A stretch of DNA of 64,000 nt from Gigantopelta aegis (lineage: Eukaryota > Mollusca > Gastropoda > Neomphalida > Peltospiridae): positions 98,482,629 through 98,546,628 of the forward strand of contig NC_054704.1 in NCBI RefSeq assembly GCF_016097555.1, written 5' to 3'. Positions 24,162-39,100 of the stretch are shown here, piece after piece; position 1 is the first letter of the stretch, and every line of letters starts with the position of its first letter. The position numbers and the translations under genes were made by a program. The notes under the pieces are model-generated. The model searched no databases, had not been told where the DNA came from, and worked only from the letters and a program-made list of their open reading frames with translations.

Positions 24162-27100
24162 TTAGAGTTCAGTTCCAAAGTTCAGGTTGAAAGCCATTTC
24201 TACCACCGACTGGCTGGATGATTCATGGAAACACACGTACAGCTCAGAGCCATCAGTAAACTTGCGTCTGTAATACAAAAGTAAAGCAATAAACACAATG
24301 TTTGGTGAGGAGTTTAACCTAGAAACATTAAGATTAAAAGGAAAACAGGAGTCAAGCTGGCTAAAGTAGACAACAATTTAGCCGGCTACTAGAGGAAAAT
24401 GAAATCTTTATTAGTTATAAATAAAATCTTTTAGAAAACATGTCTGAACCCACCACAAAACCCCCACCCAAACATAGAAATATTGATAATCAAATTTTTG
24501 AAAACAAAATGCTTCCTGTTATGTACTGTCAAACCTGTACTACCTTGGTTGAAAACAACAGAATTATAATAATATTAATTCTTACCCGACAACCCAATAG
24601 GAGAGACTAGGAGGTGATTTTTTTACTGTCAGCGGAGGAGGGCGGGCAGTGTTTAAACAGAATGAAACTAACTCTAATAACAATATGAACTCTTACCCGA
24701 CAACCCAACAGGAGAGACTAGGAGGTGATTTTTTACTGTCAGCGGAGGAGGGCGGACAGTGTTTAAACAGAATGAAACTAACTCTAATAACAATATTAAG
24801 TCTTACCCTACAACCCAATAGAAGAGACTAGGAGGTGTATTTTTAGTGTCAGACGAGGAGTGGGACGGGCAATGTTTAAAAAGAATGAAACTAACTCTAA
24901 TAACAATATTAAATCTTACCCTACAACCCAATAGAAGAGACTAGGAGGTGATTTTTCTGTCAGACGAGGAGTGGGACGGGCAATGTTTAAAAAGAATGAA
25001 ACTAACTCTAATAACAATATTAAGTCTTACCCTACAACCCAATAGAAGAGACTAGGAGGTGATTTTACTGTCAGACGAGGAGGGGGACGGGCAGTGTTTA
25101 AAAAGAATGAAACTAACTCTAATAACAATATTAAGTCTTACCCGACAACCCAATAGGAGAGACTAGGGGGTGATTTTTTACTGTCAGACGAGGAGTGGGA
25201 CGGGCAATGTTTAAAAAGAATGAAACTAACTCTAATAACAATATGAAGTCTTACTCGACAACCCAATAGAGCAGACTAGGAGGAGATTTTTTACTGTCAG
25301 CCGAGGGGGAAGAGAGTGTTTAAACAAAATGAAGCTAACTCTAATAACAATATTAAGTCTTACCCGACAACCCAGTAGGAGAGACTAGGAGGTGATTTTT
25401 TACTGTCAGCCGAGGAGGGCGGGCAGTGTTTAAACAGAATGAAACCAACTCTAATAACAATATGAACTCTTACCCTACAACCCAATAGAAGAGACTAGGA
25501 GGTGATTTTACTGTCAGACGAGGAGTGGGACGGGCAATGTTTAAAAAGAATGAAACTAACTCTAATAACAATATTAAGTCTTACCCTACAACCCAATAGA
25601 AGAGACTAGGAGGTGATTTTTTACTGTCAGACGAAGAGTGGGGGCGGGCAGTGTTTAAACAGAATGAAACTAACTCTAATAACAATATGAACTCTTACCC
25701 TACAACCCAATAGAAGAGACTAGGAGGTGATTTTTTACTGTCAGACGAGGAGGGGGGGCGGGCAGTGTTTAAACAGAATGAAACTAACTCTATTAACAAT
25801 ATTAAGTCTTACCCGACAACCCAATAGGAGAGACTAGGAGGTGATTTTTTACTGTCAGCCGAGGAGGAGGGGGTGGGGAGGGGGTGGGGTGGGTGGGTTG
25901 GTGGTGTTTAAACACAATGAAACTAACTCTAATAACAATATTAAGTCTTACCCGACAACCCAATAGGAGAGACTAGGAGGTGATTTTTTACTGTCAGCGG
26001 AGGAGGGCGGGCAGTGTTTAAACAGAACGCCGTGTTCCTGAACACCATCAAATGACGTACACACACCAAATCTATCTGGCCTGCTACTTGCATCCTGTAA
26101 ACAGAAAGTACTTATTAGTCCATCAACAAGTACGGAAAACAAAACACGTCACTCAATGCTGTCTTGTTAGTTACGAGTATGTGTGTGTGTGAGTGGGTGG
26201 GCGAGGGAGATGAGAGTGGATGGATGGATGGGTGTGTGCTTTGGTGACTGAATTAGTGGGTGAATGGGTGAGCATTGGATGGATGAATGGATAGATAGAT
26301 GGATAAACAGATGAATGAATGAATGAATGAATGGTTGGATGGATGGATGGATGAAATGGGATGGGATGGAATGAATGAACAGCGGGGATGAATGGATGAA
26401 TGGGTGAATTAATGGATGGATGAATAGGTGAATAGAATGGGATGGGATGGAATGGATGAATAGAGGGGATGGATTAATAAATGGATTGAATAGACTGATG
26501 AATGGATGGATGGATAGATGGATGGAAGAATGGACAGACACACACAGACAAGACACTAGTAAACACACAAATAAACACTAATAAAAACTCACACTCACAC
26601 CTGAGTCTTGACTTGAATTGTTTTCATTATCTTGGGGTTTTTTTTATGTTAGTAAGAAACACATGTAATGAAATATAATAAAAATGACCTGGGATTTATT
26701 GCATTTTTAAATGTTTGGTATAATGGACTGACTAATCTGAGTTGTTAAAAACAACCGTAAACATTTTGAATATCTTTATAGAACACTAGTAGTAGAGAAA
26801 CAATGAAAACATGGCATGTATTAGACGTTACCTTAGATTTATTGCTATTCTCAAATGTTTTGCGTATCAGTATGGAGCACCGGTAGAAGTTATCCAGGAG
26901 TTGAGACTGAATGGCACCGTAAGCCATTTGTTGGTGTGACGGCATCACAAACAGACCATCCACGTCGTAAAGCTTCACATAGTGGAACAGACAGTTTTCT
27001 CTGCCTCGAGTCAGTCTTATAAAATAAAACAATAAAAATTAATATCCTAACATTTTACAAAATATACTGACGGAAAAAACAAACGCAAGTTGGGGGTTTT

Positions 27101-30100
27101 TTTGGTGGTAAATATTTCAAATGTTTTATTGATTATTATTTCATGGTTTGGATTTTTAAGTTATGTCTTCATTCTTGAATAAATTTTGACAATTTTTGTT
27201 GTGTTATCACAATCGGCATTTGCATTAATAATTTTGAAATGTGGGTACTCTACGCCATTTCCTAATCCATATCAATAGCGTGTGTGTCCACCCTGGGCTG
27301 CAGTCGCTGTTCTAACTCTCCTTACCACTGACCCAATCAAGTTGTTTATGGTCTTTGTGAGATGTTATTCCACTCATGAAGAAGGGCCTGCATGACCTGA
27401 GCAACGTTGTTTAGGTTCAATCTGGACTATAGGGTGGCCAATTGAGCACTGGGAAATTGTTTTGGTTGATAAAATTAAGACAAACCCTCGCAATGTGTGG
27501 TCTCACATTATCCTGCTGCAACGTAAGGTTATGCGCATGGATAAGTGGAAGGACATGAGACCTGATCCCGATATCTTATGACTGTAAGATTGCCACTAGA
27601 CATTGGTTACGGAGGTGTGTGAGAGGTATGCCTCTATCTTGATATAGCAACGTAACGTGTGGACATCCACTCTTGGGAGGGTCAGCTCATCTTCCCATGG
27701 CTCTGAGACGCCCAACTAAATGAGCTATCGTTGACTCATATACTCTAAATTGCTGGGTGACACGACACTGCAATTGCCTCTGCATAATTAGAGCAATAGC
27801 CTTACCCCTATCAACTTGTAACATTCGTGGCATTTAACTTTTCAATCATGTTGACAAATATCTTAATCACAAATATGTATTTGAAGTAACAACTGTAACA
27901 GTCCTGCATAACATTTTTAGTACTTTTAACCACACATTTAATTCATTATTTAGACACTGTGTAAAAGTTTAAAGTTTGTTTTGTTTAATGACACCACTAG
28001 AGCACATTAATTAATTAATTAATCACCGGCTGTTGAATGTCAAACATTAGGTAATTGTGACATGTAGTCAACAGAGGAAACCCGCTATATTTTCCCCAAT
28101 GTAACAAGGGATCTTTTATATGCACTTTTCCACAGACAGAAAAGCACATACCATGACCTTGAACCAGTCGTGGTGCACTGGTTGGAATGAGAAAAAACCC
28201 AATCAGTTGAATAGATCCACCGAGATAGTTCGATCGTGTGACACAAGCATTTCAAGCAAGCACTACAATGGACTGAGCTACATCCCACCCAGACACTGTG
28301 TAAAGACAATGCAACATTATCACTAGATTTCACAAATGAACCTAAACATATGAAATTCAAGCATGGGCAAGTTCAAGATAATCTTGCTATCAGTTTTTAA
28401 AGGTAATTATCATGATCTATTCCAGGATTTTCCCGTTTTTTTCTTTGATCATCAACATAATACAGTATTTTAAATGTGAAAAAAAACAATTAACTGAAAA
28501 AACTAAATGAAAAAACCTAAAAAATTTCTATAATAATCATGACTTTCCAGGATTTCTATCACTGACATGAACTCTGTAACATATTAACAACAACAATAAA
28601 CGGAACAATAAATAATAAATTACGGAAAATAGTAAATAAGTAGTGTTTTACTACTTCTAAATATTGCTTTTCAAAACCACTTACTGCCTGTCACTGTTAC
28701 ATGTTTCAAACTCCTCTATCTGTAGGGAAGAGACACCACGACCGATATTTGCCATATCGTTCAACAGACTTCTTCGACTTGATTTTGTCTGAAAAAAACC
28801 CACAAGCATGGGTGAATAATATACCATTTTTTGTTGTAAATAAATCTATTTCAGATATGCATATAAAATTGTATTTTAAAAATAGTTTTCGAAAATGTAG
28901 GACACAAGATGTAGGACACAAAATGTAGGACACAAGATGTAGGACACAAAATGTAGGACACAAGATGTAGCTCAGTGGTAGAAAAAAAAAAAAAAAATTT
29001 TTTTAACACCACTAGGGCATATTGATTTATTAATTATCGGCTATTGGATGACAAACATTTGACAGTTCTGACATAGTCTTAGAAACTACTGATATTTTTC
29101 AATTAGTAGCAAAGCATCTTTCCCACAGACAAAATAGCAAATATCACAGCCTTTGATCAGTCATGGGAATGTGTCCACCAAGAGGGTCTGACACAATGAC
29201 CAAAGAACCTCAGTCGAACACTTTACCGATTGAGCTAGATCCCACCGCTTTGTCTCGAACAAGCCCTACCTTGGGAGCCCCGGTACTGCTGCCACTACCC
29301 ATGGAATCATTGGAACCGTACGACAGTTTGCTGCCCTTTCTCAACATCACCGGAGAGTTGTCGGTCACCGTGATGTTTCCACTTTTATCGGAGTCAGCGT
29401 CATCCAAAATGCCTATCAAGAAAACAACATTATCAATATAAAGAATTATTCATAATTTAGTTAACTCTACGTTCTGTGACAATATTTTCCAATAAAGTTA
29501 TTTAAAATTCACATAAATGTGGATGTTAAAAATAACTGGAATGTTCAGTTTGGAAATCAATACTTTTTTATAATGCACCTCAAAATATGGACAAAAATAA
29601 CAATTGGTCAACTGTTGGGATGTATAGACCAGTCCATGTCAATTAGGAGGGGGGAAGAAGCAGTTAGGTGACAAAGTAAGTTAATCATTCATAAAATGTG
29701 AAAACATTACCTGGTTTCTTGTCTGATCCAAAGCTGGAATGGGTTCTAACCACGGCATCTTTCGCTGATTTGAGTGGTGTTGATGCTAAAAAAAAAAAAA
29801 TATCCATTTACTTTGAACTTATTACTAAAATTATGATTATAAAAAAAGACATAATATTATGTGTAAATGATTAGAATTAATAAATAAATTCAGTTCCTCA
29901 AAAAGTATTACATGTACTAATCAATTTCTTTTAATCAATTTGTAAACAAACAATATTCACTACTTATGTCATTACACTCAAATGTATAAATCGAGATGTC
30001 ATGTTTACGATAAATTTACTAGTACATTTCAGTTATGTCAAACCATTAATATTTAATTAACACATTTTACTGTTAAAATTATCAAAACGTAACATGACAA

Positions 30101-33100
30101 TGAAACATAAATTCCCAATTAATAAGAACTGCACTTGCCCAATTTCATTTTTAAAATAGACATTATTAGCTGAGAAACAAGATATGAAAATGAAAAAATA
30201 CAAGTATTTCCACATTGACCATTACTGGAAATCTAAAATTCATACCAAAATTGGGGGAGTCTGGTGATTTCAGTGGAGAGTGTGGACTCTCCCTCTTTGA
30301 CTTCTTTGTAATGTACGATTCAGCTCTGACTAGAGGCACACTTCCTGAATCACAAGATAATCTGAAAACAGAACCAATTTATCAACAAATGTTATGGAGA
30401 ATTATAATGCAAAAATAATCTTATTAATAGTGTTAAATAAAACAGCAACATCATTTGACATATTTAACGAAAGAAATGCAAATATTGACTTAAGTTTTTA
30501 TTAATTTATTTAAAATCATTCAGTATGAATGTCATTAGTTTTTGTGTCTATTGAAGTTATCAGTGCAGGGCTCACCCTGTGTGTTGCGAACTGGCTCAAA
30601 CGTTTACACTTTGGCCAATAAAATATTCCTTAAATTAGCCACATTTTAATAATTTTAATACTCTACATTTCTGAAAATTGGCTAAACCACAATTTGTTCT
30701 AGTGTGAGCCCTGTCAATGTCTTGTGAACATCTTAGACCCATTTTGGCGGACTATTTACCAAATTAATTTTATCATGAAAATCTTGTGTATCTTATGTTG
30801 TTCAGTATATATAAACTTCGTCCTGCATATGAACATTAACATGATAATGTATTTAAGTTACCTCGTTTCACAAATATCGGCTATGTCGATGTCTGCTTCC
30901 AGCTGCAGCAGAGTAGCCTTTGCCTGATCGACCAGCATCACATCCGGGCCAGTCACTTCCTCAGGAGGCTTCGTGCAGCCGCCCACCTCCAGCAGGGTCC
31001 CAAGCAGAAAGTGTTTCTAAAACAAATGAAGAAAACACACATCATTCTATTATATTTTTATAAATATTTAACCTTACAGGAAGCTCTTGGTTCAATGGAA
31101 GATTTTAGCCATTTTGATTGGCTAGTGGGATGTTCGTACAGTCCATGTGAAAAGGGGGGGGGGGGGGGGGAATGTCATAGGTCAGAGATTAAGTTAATGT
31201 ATGAAAAGAAACTATACATTGCAAGGAACCAAGTCTCTCATGGGAGCAATTTCTGCAATACAAATGATAATAGCATGGAGTAGCTTAACAGCAAGTGGAG
31301 AAGTCTTTATCATTTAACTAGTAACTAGATGCAATTTAACAGCCTCGATCGTGTAACGGACTTGTCACTGGATTCAAGGCTGAGGAGTACTGGGCTTTCT
31401 ATTCCAGCACTGAACACAACCCAGAAAGAGTGATGATCATAGCACTTGGTGCATGTACAGACATTCCTTTCGGTTTCCACGCTAATGCTGATGCATAGTT
31501 TCTATACTCAGTGGACTTGGTTTGAGTTTGGAAATTTCCTTCTACTAGGAGCGTTTCATTACTAAGATTCTAAGCCTCTCCAGCCCAGTTTTGATTTTGG
31601 ACTTTGCTTCTCCTAGACAGTTGTCTTTCTTGACTCACGTCCTCTGTCTGTCCAGATAGTAGTCTTGTCTCTACCCTTTGACCAGTCCAGCTTGGGTGAC
31701 CCTACCAGGAGCTGAAGCTCCAGCTGGCATAGCTCTCCGAGACATTGAGATATGCAAGCTACCTCACCACGTCAAGAAATGGACCATGAGATAGAGAGTG
31801 CTAGGCACAATGTGGAAGTGTAAGACCACATACATTGACTTTCACCCAACTTACGTGTGCAGTTATAGTAACTGTTGTGTCTCCGAAGTATATGATGGAA
31901 AATTACCTGCCAGGTATTGCAGGTCCATGTACCCTGAGCTCAGGTCATACACAGATAGCTGTCTTCGTTATCTAAAAAATGTCTATCTCTGTAAGATATG
32001 TTTGTGGTGTTTTAAAAATTATTTAATAACTATAATAAATAATTATAATAAATAGATAAATACTCTGTATAATGTCCTAATTAAAACAATGTCTCTGCTT
32101 ATGTGTTATATGTTAATCAACAAATAAAACAAATAAATACTGTGTGCACTCACCATACCAACCAGCAGCAGAAACCACCTGCCCGATGGTTGTTGGTAAC
32201 CTAGAACCCCGGGGTTTGGACGGTGACAGCATCGTGTCGGCCACAACTCCTGCCACACCACAACGTCGGCCACAGACTTCTGTGACATCATCGACAGCAG
32301 GCCGTGGTGCTTCACAAATAGACTCACATCAGTGGAGTCCTCGGCACACAGGTGAGTACACAGCTGATGCTCCTAAAATATAATTTTAAAACATTATAAT
32401 AAAAAAATCACTGTCATTAATGCTGCGGACATTAAAAGTTGTAAATAACATATTTCCCAATTAACAAGTTGTAAATAATGTTCGTTTGGCGAAATAATCT
32501 GTGAACACAACTTGTGAATTGGGGTAGGACTTTCCGTCTCAATGTTCACAACTCATAAAACAAAAATGGTGGAACATATACAAATTATTTGTGCTATTAA
32601 GAGCTGGGGTGTTTGAGATTAGAGTGCCAATGCAGATTGTCTATAAATCACCGGAACACTCTCCATTTGGTGATGTGGTGTTCACAATTATGCACCAAAT
32701 GAACGAAGCATTACACTCAAAAAACGAATATCTCTCCCAAAGTTAAGGCCACAACAAAATAAATAATAGATTTTCATACCCACTTCCTCCCCCCCAAGGA
32801 TAAAGGCCCAGTGCCATTTTTTATTTTTACATGCCAAAAACAAATTGTAAGGGAAATTTGGTGACCCAGAGATTAAGCCATAAAACACATTACATCAAAT
32901 ATGTATTAGAAATAAAATAAAGTTTTGCTGTACTAACTAGCCATCACAGAAAGAGTGTCTTCTAGATGAATACCGACATAAAATGGATCAGATCACAGGG
33001 TTTTATCACCAATATTTCTAGACTCTGATAACTGGTACCATTCCCCACCATTCACCAAAGGCCATGTTGTTTCGTATCACCAATGTTTCTAGACTCTGAT

Positions 33101-36100
33101 AACTGGTACCATTCCCCACCATTCACCAAAGGCCATGTTGTTTCGTATCACCAATGTTTCTAGACTCTGATAACTGGTACCATTCCCCACCATTCACCAA
33201 AGGCCATGTTGTTTCGTATCACCAATGTTTCTAGACTCTGATAACTGGTACCATTCCCCAAAGGCCATGTTGTTTCGTATTCCCAATGTTTCTAGACTCT
33301 GATAACTGGTACCATTCCCCACCATTCACCAAAGGCCATGTTGTTTCGTATCACCAATGTTTCTAGACTCTGATAACTGGTACCATTCCCCACCATTCAC
33401 CAAAGGCCATGTTGTTTCGTATTCCCAATGTTTCTAGACTCTGATAACTGGTACCATTCCCCACCATTCACCAAAGGCCATGTTGTTTCGTATTCCCAAT
33501 TTTGGAGTAAAACATTCCAAATCTGAATGTAAATAATTACCATTTTTTATTATTATATGAAGATATATTTTGAAAACAATTCGTAACTCTCGACAAACAA
33601 CCCTTCCCTCCTCTATAACGTTTCATAATGCAAAATAGACGTATTAATTTGATTTAGTTTTAATGAAATGTTTTTGAAATGAAACTGAAAATTCCCAATT
33701 TTTGGTAAAACGATGCTCAAATTCCCAAAAGCAAAGACATGGACGTCAAGTCAAATTTAGTAAATAAAACCCTGGATCAGATGAACCAAACCAGGTACGT
33801 GTGCAGAGGTGGGATATTGGGGTTTGAAACCCTCCTCTGCTTCAAGCCAATTTTAAATGTTAATCTTCTTGAGGAGCATGACCTATCCACCCCCCCCCCC
33901 CAAACTCACTCGCCACAATCTAGACTTCTCCCTGCACACAAGCCTGCAAACATGGCACATTTCTCACCTTGTAGAATAAAGAACATCCTAAAACTGAAAA
34001 GGATCTTCTCTCTTCAAGAGCTTCCTCTTCCTATTAAGATATTGGAATTACTCAATTAATAGTTTCAGTACATACAAACATACAAGTCTTTAAATCCACA
34101 TCCATTTTTATGAATTTATAGTCTTAAATATTTAGAGTTACAAACATTAAAACAAAATAAAATGGGTGCAAACACTAATACTGGAATTCTATACTTGACA
34201 TGTACTTGGTATAACTTACATTAAGAGGATTATATTCCCACATTTTATGAATGAATACGTCACAAGGATTAATAGTTATGAACATACAAAATTAAAATTA
34301 TGAAATCACTACCAGTGAAGTAATCATGAATAAGACTTCATACTAGGGAAATATGTGTTAAAGTACTAATCAAAATTATACCCAGGTGATTTTCCAGTCT
34401 TATATATTAGTTATTAAAGTCCCTGGAATAAAAACCATAAAAATGTGTCAGTATTATCATGACCTGTTACGGTATTCAAGCAACCGGTACAAAAAATGAC
34501 AATGACATATGTACTTTGAAACAGACTATAACACCTGACAGGTGAAATCACAAGTACTAAGCTAAGCAGAGGGGTAGTCTTAGGTGTAATCAATATCAAC
34601 CAGGGTGTTATAGTCTGTTTCAAATTACATATGTTTAGCAGTAAAACTGTAAATACATCTCATATTTCTGTCTATAACAGGTCAATTATTGTCATTTTTT
34701 GTTCCGGTTGTTTGAATACCGTAACAGGTCATAATAATACTGACACATTTTTATGGTTTTTATTCCAGGGATTTTAATAACTAATATATAAGACTGGAAA
34801 ATCACCTGGGTATAATTTTGATTAGTACTTTAGTAACTATGCACTAAGGTAAAAAATGGAAGTTCAAACATTGTACTTGCCATATTGTAACCAAGTACGA
34901 TAAACCAAGAGATATATAAAAACACAAACAATTTACCATAAAACAAGAGATATAAAAAGAAAAACAATTTACCATAAACTCATCAAAGTCTGCAGCTTCA
35001 TATTCACTGAGTATTTCATCACAAATGAGCTGAAAACAGCAACATTATATAAATTATTTTAATACAACACATGTCCCTACTTTTTAGAATAATAAATTAA
35101 GAAAATTGTCTTAAACTAAAGCAGAAAAATAAAAAATACTTCTTTGCCGCACTTCAAGTTAACTTATATTCGTTAAAAAAGTGTTGCTTTGCTATAAATA
35201 TTTGAGATGTTTGTACATTTTCTTTTCAGGATACATAAAAGAGAGAAAAACAAAAGAAAGAGGTTACATATATGACAGAAACTGATATGCAGCTATTATC
35301 AGTGGATTTATTTGTTGAAAATTATATAGTAAATTAAATGGGAGGAGAAAATTATGATTAATTAAAGGTGCCTGAAGACTTTTTGGATAGAGGCACGTAA
35401 ATACAGTTATCTAACCTAACCTAATTAAAAACTGATAATATGTACTCTAAGGTCATTTGGTTGTCAGTTAAACAAGAATGAAATTGGTCAAAGTATATAT
35501 TTCACAATGACTTAATACTCATAACAATAATGGTTGGTGTGTTTTTTTGTTTGTCTTTTGGGGGGGATTATCTGATACAAATACATAATTATATGCTCTT
35601 AATCTATGATCCATACTTTATTTTCTTCTGACAGCTGCAGGGTTGCCACGCCCGTGAATGTATCGAGGAAGATGGAATGAGACTGGCAGTCCTCCAAGTC
35701 ACAGTGTGAGGCACGAGGTGCCAGAACCTGGTGGAATGTCAGCGAGAACAGCTGATCCAGCTCATTTCTATCACAGCGTTTAAATGCTCTGAAACAGAGA
35801 GAAACACGTGTTTAATTAATGACAGCCAGTAACAGACTCAGTCAGCTAACATAAGGTGTTACACATAAGGTATCTGTTATAAGTGTTATACATTAGGTAT
35901 CTGTTATAAGTGTTATACATTAGGTATCTGTGATAAGTGTTACACATTAGGTCTCTGCGATAAGTGTTACACATTAGGTATCTGTGATAAGTGTTACACA
36001 TTAGGTATCTGCTATAAGTGTTACACATTAGGTATCTGCTATAAGTGTTACACATTAGGTATCTGTGATAAGTGTTACACATTAGGTATCTGCTATAAGT

Positions 36101-39100
36101 GTTACACATTAGGTATCTGTTATAAGTGTTACACATTAGGTATCTGTGATAAGTGTTACACATTAGGTATCTGCTATAAGTGTTACACATTAGGTATCTG
36201 TTATAAGTGTTACACATTAGGTATCTGCGATAAGTGTTACACATTGCGATAAGTGTTACACATAAGGTATCTGCGATAAGTGTTACACATTAGGTATCTG
36301 CGATAAGTGTTACACATTAGGTATCGGTGATAAGTGTTACACATAAGGTATCTGCGATAAGTGTTACACATTAGGTATCTGCGATAAGTGTTACACATTA
36401 GGTATCGGTGATAAGTGTTACACATTAGGTATCTGTGATAAGTGTTACACATAAGGTATCTGTGATAAGTGTTACACATTAGGTATCTGCTATAAGTGTT
36501 ACACATAAGGTATCTGTTATAAGTGTTACACATTAGGTATCTGCTATAAGTGTTACACATTAGGTATCTGCGATAAGTGTTACACATTAGGTATCTGCGA
36601 TAAGTGTTACACATTAGGTATCTGTGATAAGTGTTACACCATTAGGTATCTGTGATAAGTGTTACACCATTAGGTATCTGTGATGGGGGTGAAAGTAGAA
36701 ACCTATAAAGGTTAACAATACCATTTAGAAGCAAGTGTTTTTCAATATACTTTTGAAAATATCAGTTACATAGAATTTATGTAGTTGACTGTTATATAAT
36801 AAAAACATAATGATAATAATAATAAAAACAAAATTAAAACTTAAAAGCCTAAAAAACCTGGGATGTTCTATCCTGTAACTTTTCTAACCTGAGATACATC
36901 CCATGCTCTGACGTGAAAACTGTCATTTCAATAGATAAATATTAAAATAATCTAGCACAGAGGTCCTAGAAAAGATCACATAATGCTATGTGATATTTCC
37001 CACATGAAACAAACTCATCACCCAATAAGCAAATAACTTCAACTATGATGGTGTATGATAAAATTATACTAATTACACAGTATACATATTAAGATTTTGT
37101 CAATTAGCAAAAGTCATCGATTTGTATTACTCAGCAAAACATTTAATGATATCTGTCATGCAATTATTGAAATAAACATCTGTCAGATTTATATGGCTGA
37201 AGTCTTTAACTGTAATCTAGTTTCATATAGTTGAACAGCAGCAAAACCTGGATATATTGCAAAACTGAAGACAACATCCAAAGAAAAATTATACATTGTC
37301 AAATGTTTTGGTTATGTATATAATATTCTTACTTGCTGAGGCCACCAAACATGATTTGGAGTAATCTGACAATCTGTTCTAGCAACTCGTCCAAACATGA
37401 CAATGGCACCCTGCAAAATAAGAAAATAAAAATTATGTTTTGTTTTTTAACACATGTATAAATAAAGAATTCTTTCTACTTAAATGGTGATTCATTACAA
37501 AAATGTCTCACCAAAGTATTAATGAACATGACTGAAATTAATACATGGGTACCTTGATTACTTACCTATTCACAAAACATTTTAAGCTTTTTTAGCTATA
37601 CTAATTTAACATATTTTGTCATTTCGTTTTAGCAAACTGAGCAAAGATAATGACGATAAGTTTTTTTTCCCACTTCAAGTGTTAAATAAATAAACAAAAA
37701 ATAGACGAAGAGACAGAAGGAAAATAAATAAAATAAAGATTAATCCCAATTCTGTATTTAGTTCACTATGTGACAAAAGACCTAACAAAGATCTATTGAG
37801 AAAACAAACCTGTCTTGTGGCAGACCAACGATAAGCACATCAGTATCTTCACACCAGTAAGCTATGTTGATTTTCTTGTCGCCAATCTCCAGCAGCGAGC
37901 TGTAAACAAAATAGAGTAAACATGACAGATTTCAATAAAATAAAGCTAAAACTAAAGTTTAAATGTTCATTGAGTTCAAATGGCTGTGCTATAGTGTCTC
38001 TTAAATCTTAAGGTGATGTCATACAATACAATGTAATCAAACAGAGTTTGTCATACACGGAAATTCTTACGATAACATTGTCCATCAGATTAATTGTGCC
38101 ATGACAAACATCACATGTACCAGTGAGCCAGTGTAATCATGCATGCTTATCTTTATTGGACAATATATTAGTGTCGATAATCTGTTTCATATTTTATTAA
38201 AGTAGTTTTCAACTGCTATTATGTTGACCCTGATGTTATCCCATTCTTGTTCTTAAACCAATTAACCTCACCATACACGACCTCAATACTAGACCTGCCA
38301 GTGGCACTTTCTACTGAAAACAGTTAACTTCTTTCCTGGATAAAATGATACAGGTTGCTTTATAAAACACTAGATGTATCAAATGTACACATTATATTGG
38401 ACAATTTGTATAGTCACATTCGATAAGTAGTTTGGTTTATGTAGCAATACAATGTACCACCATATTCACTCAAGAGTGCAAATAAGACACTCGAGTGACA
38501 AGACAAATATTATGACTTCCTCATTTGTGATGTAATCAGCAATTCTCATGCAACACACTTATAACTGTGAAAGAGTTGTGTGTAAATCCAGGGTAGTATT
38601 GTCTTTTCACTGATTATATTGGCATTTTCCACACAGCTCCATACTTGTAACTTGTGCACCGAACTCATCACTAGGAATAATTCCCTTATGAGGCAAATTG
38701 AAAAAGAAAAACATTAATAGTGAGTCTTCAGTACCCACCTTTTAGGTCTTGAATTGGAGACTTCAACCAAAAAGGAATTCAGAGTTAAGAAAAGTCCTCG
38801 AATGTCCACAAGCTTGGTGTCATACAGTGGATACATGTACACAATATCATCCTGCAAAACAAAAAATCACAAACTAAATGCAATAAAGTCATACAACAGA
38901 GAACATAGTATAAAAAAAACATTTCTGAAGTTATTCAAACAAAGTGTTAAACAATCCAATAAATATATCGGATGCCAAGAAGTTAGGATCCAAAAGGACT
39001 GTTTAACATATACAATTTAATACAGTAGATATAAATCTCACAGTGATATACTTTATGTTATTAAGTACCTTACTAAGATAGCCAAAACATAATTCTAGCA

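Noticed and set aside
26167-26568. 133-codon minus-strand frame rich in Ser, His, Ile and Pro
   Set aside because: Reverse strand of a (GGAT)n-type microsatellite in INTU intron 17.
29163-29441. Plus-strand 92-codon frame
   Set aside because: It is the antisense shadow of INTU exon 15 plus SINE sequence.
35846-36614. Minus-strand frames of repeating MCNTYRRYL
   Set aside because: Product of a 27-bp minisatellite inside INTU intron 7; position variants are not biased to third codon positions and there is no splice linkage.
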